The notes under the pieces were generated by a model. That model did no database searches. It was not told where the DNA came from and was given only the letters and a program-made list of their open reading frames with translations. DNA of 64,000 nt from Channa striata (Eukaryota; Chordata; Actinopteri; Anabantiformes; Channidae), in contig CM065188.1 in NCBI GenBank assembly GCA_033026295.1, positions 1,426,001-1,490,000 of the forward strand, written 5' to 3'. This document shows, one piece after another, positions 27,126-38,700 of the stretch. Position 1 is the stretch's first letter. Each line of letters begins with the position of its first letter. The position numbers and the translations under genes are program-made.

Positions 27126-27603
27126 GTATCTTGCAGCTACAGGCCCATCCAAAACCGAGAGTCCGTCAACTTCCTGAAAGACAGAGATTTTCAGACCTGC
27201 CAGAAAACATAATCCAGTTGGTATTTCAGCTGGAAATTTAACACACATTCTGGAGACATCTAAGATAGGGGAAGGCTTGTTAATAGGACTATAATATGTT
27301 ACCTTTAACTAGTATGTTGCACCATAACCATTATGTATTGTGTACTCAACCATATACAACCATTTTTAAATTTAGTTTATTGAAATATAGTGTTCACTAT
27401 GGTTTGTGACAATAACCACTTGCGGAGTGATAATTTGAGTAACAGTGTCTAGAATTCATTGTGGCATCTAAAAAAGTATTTACTCTCATTTAAAAAATAT
27501 TAAATTTTCTTTTTCTGTTGTAATAATAATTCTGTATAGCTACCAATCTTAGCAAATGTTTATGCGATGTTCATTTCTTTCTCACCAACAGCACTCTGAC
27601 AGG

Positions 27604-29726
27604 ATGGCATCACAAGAGGGGGAAGAGCCTCCTCCAAACAGTGGACCATCAGATAGCCGTCTAAAAAGCAAGAAGCCACCTAGCCTTGTAATAGCAATCC
27701 CTCCACCTGAGATAATGATGTCCCAGGACCCTGCAAAACAGGTAGGCTGACTATTCAGTACATTTGTTCACTAAAATAACTTGGACCAAAGTGGCTATTA
27801 AAAGTGGTTAGTGGTGGCGCCTTACAGCTAGATGGTCGCAGGTTTGCGTCCCCAGCTGACCATGGCCCTCCATCATGGAGTTTGCATGTTTTCCTTGTGG
27901 TTGCGTCGGCTTCCTCTGGGTAGTCTGGTTTCCTTCCACGGTCCAATGACGGGCATGTTAGATTTATTGGTGGCCCGTAGATGTGAATGTGAGTGTGAAT
28001 GGTTGTCGGTCTGTGTATGTCTCTCTCTGTGTCTTTTTTCATGGGAGAATGTAGCCTTTAGCTATAATTTGTAAAATTTGCTCAGCAAAACATGAAGGAA
28101 CTTACTGGAAAAAGCTATTGATATTGCTGGTATTGTCAGTGAATTTTTTATGTAGGTATTATCATGTAAACGCTCATCAATGACTTATGCTATATGTGTT
28201 GTCTTTGTTTCAATGTAACTGTTGATGAGTCTCTGCTATTTGAGATCACGGACACTGTTAGAGAAATTAAAGCAACCCACATGACAAAAGAACAATAAAG
28301 ATTACATTAAGAGAATAGAAATGTTTTCAGGCCCTTTAGTGATATTTGATGTTAAAAAATATTAATTGAATGCAGTCGTTTGCACAAATGTGTATTATTC
28401 TATCTCACTGCCGGAATTTATTCTGCCAGTCATCCGGAGTACTGTAGTCATTACAGTAAATACCTAATTACGTTCTGAATGGTCTTCCAATTTGATCTGA
28501 AATACACATTCCTGTGGGTCCTGCATTTATTGTTTTATTCTGCTAATTAGCTGATAAGCAGTCATAAATTATGATTCTGATGAGGAACTTTTGATATTTA
28601 CTGTTACTGTAATTATGATACAGGAAGACTGATTATCCTTTCTTCTCAACAGCAACTGCGACCATCTCTGAAAAAAATTGAGAGTGGTCAAGCTACTGGT
28701 TCTGTTTCTGAAAGCATAAATGGAGGTGGAGATGGGGGCCTTCTAACCAGGGACAGAAGGTCAAAGTTTGGTAGACAAACGTCACTCTCTCAAAGCATCC
28801 GCAGGTAAAATTGAGAGCTCATTGTTCCACCGACAGGTTGCTCGTCAAGTCTCAAGTCTGCTAGTCAAGTCAACGCACTGTTCTGTAGAAATATTTTGCC
28901 CGTAAAGAACTGAAACGTGCATTTTTAATCATGAAAGGTCACCATAAGATTTCCAGTTCTTGACCCAAATCAATAGAAAAGCCAAACACGTCTTGCACTT
29001 TGCAGAGTTTTGTACATGTTACATTCTTATTGTGTTACATTTACATCATCTTCTCTTGCCGTTTAAATGAGGAATTCTCTCTGTACCTGCAGGAATACAG
29101 CCCAGTGGTTTGGAGTGGCAGAAGACAGTGAAACAAAGCAGCAGGTATGGCACAGGAAGAGTCTGCGCCACTGCAGCCAGCGGTACGGCAAGTTGAAGGC
29201 CCAATATAGAGAGCCCGAGACAGCCACCAGCATCGACCAGAGCTTGGACTCACCAGCCACACACAGGTTGCCTAAGGTACTGTCAGTAGGGCAAGGCACT
29301 TATTGTGTGTCTTTACTTAAACAATCAAATGTAACCATTACTTCACTTTCATTCACATTAGCACAAGCTCAAATACCCTACAACTGAAAGACAGGTTATA
29401 TGAATCAATAAAAAAATAATTATATGAAAAGATGAGACTAGCAGCCGCTACGTCATGGGTGTAACTCAAAATAGTTATATATTTTTGTTCTCTCTTTTTG
29501 TTTGCCAGATTGTGGATCCCTTAGCACGGGGACGAGCCTTTCGTTGCCCAGATGAGATGGACAGTCACTCTCCCAGGACCCCCCATACCGTTCACGGGGT
29601 CCCTGTCACTCCAGGGATCACTTCACTGAGCTCCTTCACCAGCCAACGCTCTGGGTACAGTCGCTTCCCCAGACGCAAGAGGGAGTCTGTAGCCCGTATG
29701 AGCATCCGAGCTGCGTCCAACCTGCT

Positions 29727-29757
<31 letters not shown>

Positions 29758-32700
29758 TAGGAGCTATTTCAAATAGGAATATCAGAGTTGTTTTATTTAC
29801 GCTTTGCATTTGTAGATTTTTATTTTCTCTTTAGCAAAAAAAACAAAAAACAAAATTGCTCTTCTTAGCCCTAAAGACTAAAACATTTTTAAACATTTAT
29901 AATTTCTTTGGCTTGCTTTGGCTCTGAGGATGTTCTCAAACACGTACAGAGATAAGCGGAGATCTTTATGTGTATATTAGAGGAGAGATGATTGTGGGTA
30001 CCACTGGGTCATACAGGAGCTTCACCTGGATAATGACGGTTTTCAATGATCCTCCTGCAAAAAATGTGAATTGCTTTGAGCAGAGAAACTTGAAGCGCTC
30101 AGCAAGAACAAAGCAGTGACCTAAACACCACCTTCTCATTGAAAACACAAAGCCACCCTATTCTTTTACTGCTCTTCCAGGGCCTAGTTCTGTTTTTAAT
30201 CCTTTATAAAGAGAAGTCCAGTGTCGATGGAAGATCCCCATTATTGCCACTAATGAGCAGGAGTTTTACATAGATTATAGGGCTGCCCCCTCAAAGGGAG
30301 CAGTAAGACTGGGTGAGGAAAGTTGGAGTTTAAGGGAATTTTCCCAAAAAACTTCAGCAAAAACTAGTCTAAAGCATTACTCTAATTTCTTGTTAGGACT
30401 CATTTCAAATAAGAAAGCAACAGCTGTTTTACTCAAGGTCTGTATTTCTCAGGTTTTCATTTTTTCTTCAGCAACCAAATTAACAAACAAAATGAAATTG
30501 TGTGTTGTCAAGGGTCGTAGTGGGTTGGCAGGCTCCCAGACTGGACGCAGCTTCCCCCGGAGGAGCTTTGCCCGGCCCAGTTGGATGGATGAGGACACTA
30601 TAGACTCTGCAGATGCATCTGAGTCGCTGTTCTTCAGCAAGGTCAGCAGACACGTTCTCTGTCCCGCTGCAGTTTCACACTGTAATTTCTTCGGTTTACT
30701 TCCTTCTCCATCCTGAGTATGTCAGCAGTCACATTTCTTACCACTTTTTTCCGCTTTAACTGCTTATCTAATCTCTCCAGCCTCTCTCAACAACCTCAGT
30801 CTTTTTTTTCCCTCATTCTTCGAGCGTTGAAAGTATGCTGACACATCTGCATGTTAGCAAGTTGGCAGTTTATTAGATACTGCAGTGTAATACAATAAAC
30901 GCTCTAAATCCACTTTTTCAACTCTATCCTCATTTTCATGGTTGTTTCTGTTTTTCTTACATCACCTCAGCGAGGGCAGCTCATCTTTTTTGCTGTAACT
31001 TTCCTTCACTTGAGTAGTTAAAGTCCTTCCTATTTTCTATCTCATCATCTCATCTTTTTATTGATTGACCATTAAAGCAATATCTGTCTTGTAAAGGCTG
31101 CAACCTATAATAAATCAAAAAAATATAAAAAGCATAATAAATATAAGTACTATTCAAATGCTGTGTATTATCTCAGGTAGCACTCATATCTCCCTCCCAA
31201 TTATCATCTTCAACAGAAACGAGAACCTGTTGTTTAAACACATACAGTATGCCTGACCTGCGTGTTACTTATTGTTCTTCCTTTTTTTGTTTCCTGCGCT
31301 ACTTCTTCTTTGACCTCTATTATCTATGCCGCATAGGTCGATGCCCATGGTGAATTGTACTCTATGGCAGATGATGTATTTGAATCCCCCCCAATGTCAG
31401 CATCTATTGCTCCCAGTGAGCAAATTGGACAGACACTCCCAAACTTGTGAGTAAATTTACAGTTATATTAAACTTTATTTATATAGCACCAGTTCACAAC
31501 AAAGTCATATGAAAGCACCACATCATAAAGTCAACACTAAACAAATATGAAGAGGAAACCCAGCAAACCCTTTGGGCAGCCACAGGCAACAGTGGAGAGG
31601 AAAAATTCCTTTTAACAGAAGAAACCTTCAGCAGAACGAGGCTCAGGGTGAGCAGCCATCTGCTTTGACCTATTGAAGCCCAACTCTGGGGGAGAGGAGA
31701 AACGAAACTAATGTCATGCAGTGATGCATATAAATGTATAGAGCAAAGAACGAATGGCTAAAATAGATTTCTGTCTATTAAGACTAACACCGAACAGTAT
31801 TATTGTCATAGACATTGGGCCCCCCATTGTTTTCAGATGGTCTATCAGAATTAAGTAAGCAAGCATGTTATTTGCAGCTCCAACTTCTGTGTTTCAGCTA
31901 CAAATCAGAATTTGTATCAAAACTCAAAACAAAAAACAGGTGTGGCTATTAGAAATAAGTACGTAAAGTTTACACAAGCTCTGCTGACATATTAATGCTT
32001 TTAATTTAGATTAAATTTTTACACCTTTTTCTTCTTCACTGCTTCCTCCAACAATGTTTTCTCATCTCCTATTGTCCTCCCTCATCTGCCTGACTTTCAC
32101 CAAGCTACAGCAAGGATCTATCTTATACGTGCAAGACATCAACAGTAGTGCCCGAAAAGATCCATACTCGCCGGGGGCGACGCATCGCATCCCAAGTTAA
32201 GCACTTTGCATTTGACCGACATAAGCGTCAGTATGGCATGGGCGTCGTCGGGACATGGCTAAACCGGCACTACCGACGTAGCCTTAGCAGCAACATCCAG
32301 AAGCAGCTGGCTGACTTCCACAGTCACCGGTTGGGAATGAGTATACGCTTATTAAAATACCTGCCTGCTTTCATTGTTCATTTTTTGCTGTATTTGATTT
32401 AAAGTAAGTTTCTCTTTGGTGTGTTTTAAGGCCCTACTTTACCTACTGGGTCACGTTTGTCCACGTAGTAATCACTTTGCTGGCCTGTGGTACATATGGT
32501 TTTGCCCCTGTGGGGTTTTCACAACACTCTACTTCTGAACTGGTGAGTTAAACTTCAAGTCGATTCTCATCAAATACTATGTGGAACAATCTCAAGAATG
32601 TGTTGTTTGTTTGATTCCTTATTTAACCATGACTGGTTATATTTCAGCATTAAGATAAGATAAGATAATATAAGTCTTTATTGATCCTGCATCAGGAAAC

Positions 32701-35700
32701 TTACTTGTTACACAGATCACAAATATAACAAGGCAATAAAAGCAATAAAATCAACAAAGAGTAAGTGCACTGTAATGCAGTGTGCAATATATTGTGCAAA
32801 AAACAATTAAATAAAATCAAAATCAATTTACAAATGTACAGCATGTAAAAAGAACTACAGAAAATATACAATATTAATGCAAGTAGGTAAAGATTTGCTA
32901 TCATGGTTTAGGCTGTTTAATACTTTTGTGAAATTTTGCTTAAAATCTAGAAAGTAATGCAAAATGTAAAATATTTTCCATCCCTTCAACAGTTAAGTGG
33001 CCGTTTACTATTTTCATTCCAACTATGTGAGTGTGTCGCCCTCTGCAGGTGCTGAGGAACAAAGGCATTTATGAGAGTGTCAAGTATATCCAACAGGAGA
33101 ACTTCTGGATTGGTCCTAGCTCTGTGAGTGCTGGTTCCTTACATAGATACCGATATATTAGTTTTTTGTTTTTTTTTATTCAAAACCAAGTGAACTGCTA
33201 CCAAAACTTATCTGAGTCAGTCTATTATAGTCGATACAATAAATAAAGGTTTCTTACTGTATTTACGTCTTCAGTTTCACCGTCTTATGTATCAGGGTGA
33301 GACCAAACACCTTTTGCCTTTTCCACTGAAGAGTTATGCCCGCATTAGATTTTGATTTTCTCTTCATCGCTCTCGGTCTACATTTTCTGTTACAAACTGC
33401 TGCTCTAATCAAACTCCATCCTTCTTCTTCTTTACTGTTTTACTCATAATTCCTTGCAAGGTCTAGAAAGTTGCTTTTAAGTAGAAGGTTTTTTGTTCGC
33501 TGCATTTTAAATTTCTAATTTGGGGTTTAACATGATAGAGTGTAAAAGAGTTTTTCTAGAGGCAAGATTTGTAAGTTGTTGTGATGGATGTACAGATTAC
33601 TTGTGATGGATGTCAGATACAGATTACTGTTACTACTTATTTCTGTTTCTATAAGTAAACATCCGAATAATGAACTTAGGAGAGAAAGACAAGAATGACT
33701 TGATCTATACCCAGTACATATGCATGCAAGAAATACAATTGGGTTTAATTGTTTGTTTTGCGGATCACTGTCCTTGGATTGCCACATTTGTATAACTTTA
33801 TGCTCCCTTCCACTTTTCAGGAGGACCTGATCCACTTGGGGGCCAAGTTCTCACCATGTATTCGTCAGGACTTAAAGATAGTGAATCTGATCCAGAAGGC
33901 CAAAGACCTAGAGAAACAATCTGGCTGCTGTGTTCAAAATGACAATTCTGGATGTGTGCAGACCCTCCACTCTGACTGTTCTGTAAGTAAATTTCATTCA
34001 GAGAATGATTAGTTCTCTGCCGTGTATACGTGTAACTTCGCTTATAATTAGCTTTCTCGGACAGTGTATATGCAGAGCATAGGGCTACACACAGGACAAG
34101 TAACGAATGGCAGAAAATTAATAATGGGGCAACGTTGCCTCATTTTTAAATCTAAGTCTGACTAAAGTAATTTGACTTGACTTGACTTGAATTTATTTGT
34201 TTGTTTGACGCTCTGAATCCAGAAGCAGAATTTTCTTTCACTGTCCCTTTAGAATTCATAAATTATGCTTGCAAAGTAAGGCTAACGTTCCGAAGACATT
34301 ATATTACTTATCTGCTACATGAATACGCAGTTTACAAGTGCATATAAACTCCCCGATTACTCAAGAAAGCTGTTTTGTCTGAGAAACCTGCTTACATCTA
34401 AATAAGTGCATGTAAATGTGAAGTACACATTATATTTACTCTAACAAATGCACAGTTATAGTGGTAAAAAACAAACAAGAGTTTTTTGAAATCAATCACT
34501 TTATGCTGGAAAATGCAAGAAGCAACTAAAATTTCTTATAGAAAATAAACATCAAAATAACTGTGTCTGCAGGAGACGCTTGCCACGTTTATTAAATGGA
34601 ACAATGAGCATGTGGACATTGACAGGTCGTCTGGTTCTGTCTGTCACCAGGATCCCAGGTGAGTGTATCTACTGTATGTGATTAATGTGCATCAGTACAT
34701 GTAGAACATTAGATAGAAAAAAATAAATAGAAAATAAACAGTCATTAGGGATTTAAAAGCTATTTATTTGACAAGGCATGTTTTGCATGTTGTGCGCAGA
34801 GTGTGTGAAGAGCCTGCCTCTGCAGAGCCTCATACATGGCCAGATGACATCACCCAGTGGCCGGTAAGGGGATGTTGCTTTTCATTTGGAATTAGTTTTG
34901 TTATTAGTTATGTTAATGCCTACTTTGTTTTATTAAAATGAAATATTGCTACTTGACTGTTTAGTATGTTAGGTGCATGCAGTTTTCTCACTGAATGTAG
35001 CTCTTTTTTCCCTTGTCTATTTTCAGATTTGTACATATCCCAAGGAGTGGAACCACACAGGCTACAGACACATGGACTGTAACATCAAGGGACGACCTTG
35101 TTGCATAGGAACTAAGGGCAGGTGGGAGACTGGGCAGATATTACATTACATTACAATCCAAGTTTTCCTTTTTTAATCATATGCTTTCCTAAATGGCATT
35201 TGTTGGGTTATATAGAGAAAAATTAAATTGCATTTTGCCTTTCTCTTTGGTAGATGTGAGATCACAACGAGAGAGTACTGTTCTTTCATGCATGGCTACT
35301 TCCATGAGGAAGCCACACTCTGTTCGCAGGTAACTTATGCCTCTGTTTTTGTGTATGTGTGTCTGTTGATGTGTTAGGATATTTGTGACCTCATGCACTA
35401 CTCTTGCACAGGTCCACTGTCTGGATGATGTGTGTGGCTTGCTGCCATTCCTTAATCCTGATGTTCCAGATCAGTTCTACCGTCTCTGGCTCTCTCTCTT
35501 TCTCCATGCTGGGTATGCAGTACACCACTAAAAACTCTGTTTTTAAAACTCTGAAATATGTTTCCCGAAATATCTACCGTAAATTCTGGACTATAGAGCG
35601 CACCTAAATTTAAGCCGCACCCGCTAAAATTTAAAAGAAATATATATTTTGTCACATATAAACCGCATCAGACTATAAGCCGCCAATATCCAGGCTGAGA

Positions 35701-38700
35701 AATAAGATATTTACATAGAAAGATTTTGTACCATAAGTGTTTATTCATACACCTGAACCTGAATGGTGCCTGTAACACGGCAGTAAAAGTGCTGATGTTT
35801 GCTGTTGTGCGTCTTGGGTTGCATGCGCTAAGAGTAAAAACTGGCGCTTTTTTGTTTGCACTGACTTCCATCTACAGCGCCCATCTGAGGGCTGCAGAAA
35901 AATTCATAGAAAAGCCGCATCTCTGTAACAGCCGCATGGTTCAAAACGTCGGAAAAAAGTAGCGGCTTATAGTCCGGAAAATACGGTACATATAAATGAC
36001 ATATAGATATAACTTTATTTAGAATGCAAAATTAAAATATAGAAGTGACTTTAAGACACAAAGTCATAGTCCAGGGGAGCAAAATGATGAGTTAATGGAC
36101 TTTGAGTTGGTGGCAAATCAAAGTGCATAAAGAGAGTTTAGCGTATGAAGACATTTTTCTGCTGGCCAGTTACAGTAAACCTCAAGGTGTTAAACTCACA
36201 GCTTGTGCGTGTGCTGTGTGGACAGGACAAGTATATCAATGAGCCTGAATCAATGAGCCATTTAAGTTGTTTGCTACAATGGAATACTTAGGATTAAAAT
36301 GTAACAAAACATTTTTTAATGAAGCCTCAGTGCTCATGAGTTGCTCACTCACATGTACTGCTAATATCCCTTATTTGGGCATAATGGCTAGACAGAAAAC
36401 ATGCAGGTCTGAGATACTAGCACAGTGGTGTATGTGTGTGTTATCCTCACTGCTGTGTCTGTCTAGGCTCCTGCACTGTGTGGTGTCAGTGGTGTTTCAA
36501 ATGACCATACTGAGAGACCTGGAGAAGCTGGCAGGCTGGGCCCGTATCTCCATCATCTACATCCTCAGCGGCATCACTGGGAACCTCGCCTCCGCTTTGT
36601 TCCTGCCCTATAGAGCAGAGGTGAGCTCTTTGCATAATTAGTTAATTTTAATAAAAAGTGTGTAGGGAGACGAAATCAATAGATGGGTTTTTGGTAATGA
36701 ACTTTATTACAGGGGATGCAAACACTTTTTTTAAACGTTTTACATTTTTGATTTTACTATAACTTTTTTTAAACTTCCGGATCCTTTTTATTACTTCTGA
36801 TGATGGGAGAACATTTGTATTAAGGGCTATGTTGGCATCTTAAATTAAAACTGCATGTATTGTAGGGAGATACAAACTTGGCAAAGTTTGTAAATCTACA
36901 AGCCCTGGTCGCTAAGGTGTGTTTTCATTATAAAATATTTGTAAAATGAAATAAACAAATTTGATTACCTTTAACATTAAAATAGAAACCAAGGAAGGCA
37001 GTTGTGGTTAAGTGAATTCGTTAGGTCATGAACTGATGTTACATTTGTTGGTTGAGATTACACCAACCTTATTTGGAAGTTGTTACTATCGTTAATCCGG
37101 TCCTTAATGTCCTGTCGGATGTGCTGATGGAAAGTTAAAGCAATCCTCTTGCTATACAAGATTAAGTGTGTGTGTGTGGGTGTGTGTCTGTGGCTGGCTG
37201 CTGACTCAGCTATTTTAGGTGACGTCTGCACATGCTTTTTAAACACCTGACCAACTCCAGATGCTGTTGTCTTGTAATGACAGCCTGGGTCTGCATGTGC
37301 ATCTGTGCACACAGGTTGTCATTTACAAGACACCAGCATCTAGAGCTGGCACTGAAAGGGTGAATGAAAAGCTACAGTCTACAGCGCTTTGGATATAAGC
37401 AGGCATTTACCATTTACTATTACTGTTTTTAAAGAAGTTTTTAAAATATGAAAATATTAAAAAACCTTGATTTGTTCAATTTTTTCAACTTGGAAATAGC
37501 ACAGTGTGGATTACCTACTTTTTTACCAGCATGACTGTTCTCTTAGTGTGATTCTGTAAAGCACACTTTCCCCTTCAAGAGATTAGCTTAATGCCATTGT
37601 GTGATTTAACAATGGCTACTGCTGCAGGATTCAGTAAATGGGATTACATTTTTTGTTTTAAACAAAGAATTGTTGCAAAGCCTAGACTTGTCTGGTGATA
37701 CGAGCCAACACATTTGTGGCCACAGAATTTTCATCCAGGCACACCTTTGAGAGAGCTTCTTTCCCTTATAATGAACAATTAGAATGGAATTAGTAATAAC
37801 ATTTCATCAAGGAGAGATGTTTATTATTAACACGATACGTAAGTTTTTAAATTTTAAGGTTTTTTAAACATTTCTGTGTTTGTGTGAGTTTTGAAGATTG
37901 TTATTTTTGCATTCATATCTTGACTCATGTCATGACCCAACATCATATTTGTCTTTTCTGTGTTTATTTCCTCGATATTGTGCAAGTGAGGCAGGCAAGG
38001 TCAGGGAGATTCATGGTTAACAGATGCATACCATTTTTCTCTTAATAGACAGGAACACGATGTTGAACATAAAAACACACATCTGATCCACAAGGAGAAC
38101 TGTCAGAATTTTTGAAAATCTGTGGTAAAAGTCACTTACTCTAGACTTGTATGAGGCACTTTGTGCTACTTGCATTTTTTTGTTTAGGTGGACACATAAA
38201 TCAGCTTGCCTGAGAAAGTAGACTGTAACCTGCTTACTTAAGCCCACGTAAATGCACTCATGGGACATGTTATTTTAGTGATAACTGACCCTAATTGCTG
38301 TTGTGTGATCTTTTCATGGTGTGACTTGCTGTCACCCTCAGTATGACATGAGAGACAGAAATCCCACCACCCATTTCCCCACGACACTAAGCAGCTTACA
38401 GGTCTTCACACACCCGGAATAACCAGTGGAAGCACATGCGGGGCAAAACACAGGCCAGTCAAGCCACTTAAAGAGGCATTTTAGCTGGATTATCCTTTAA
38501 CCGTTGGGTTAATGAGACCCTCTGGCTTGAGCTGCCCAAAACAACAGCTTTGTAAAGAATAATAACAGTTCACGCAAGTAAAGCTGATCTAAAGAAATAC
38601 AACAGCTCAGTTTCCACTTATAATTACAGAGATTTAAGCAAAAGTCTGGTTCTTGAAATCAGAATTTGATTGAATGTTACTTGATCAGATAAATCATATT

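Larger units (their letters stand above)
12928..27591 (+). other. rhbdf2: rhbdf2 first intron (14.7 kb)
   Basis: A long 5' intron by inference from the donor at 12928 and the acceptor ending at 27591. It holds an ATT microsatellite near 17200-17246, dispersed-repeat fragments near 19735-19800 and 23183-23240, a LINE remnant near 25269-25570, and the 29-bp minisatellite at 25842-27125. I see no convincing coding exon. The longest non-repeat open frame (19857-20429) lacks a recognisable family. Confidence 0.6.

Noticed and set aside
25680..27241. Open frames of 406, 467 and 265 codons on +
   Set aside because: They run through the 29-bp minisatellite, which is stop-free in all + frames. The repeated Cys/Trp/Leu peptides come from the array and there is no splice or start context.
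35726..35962. 78-codon frame on +
   Set aside because: It lies wholly inside the inverted-repeat element at 35575-35988, which is non-coding.
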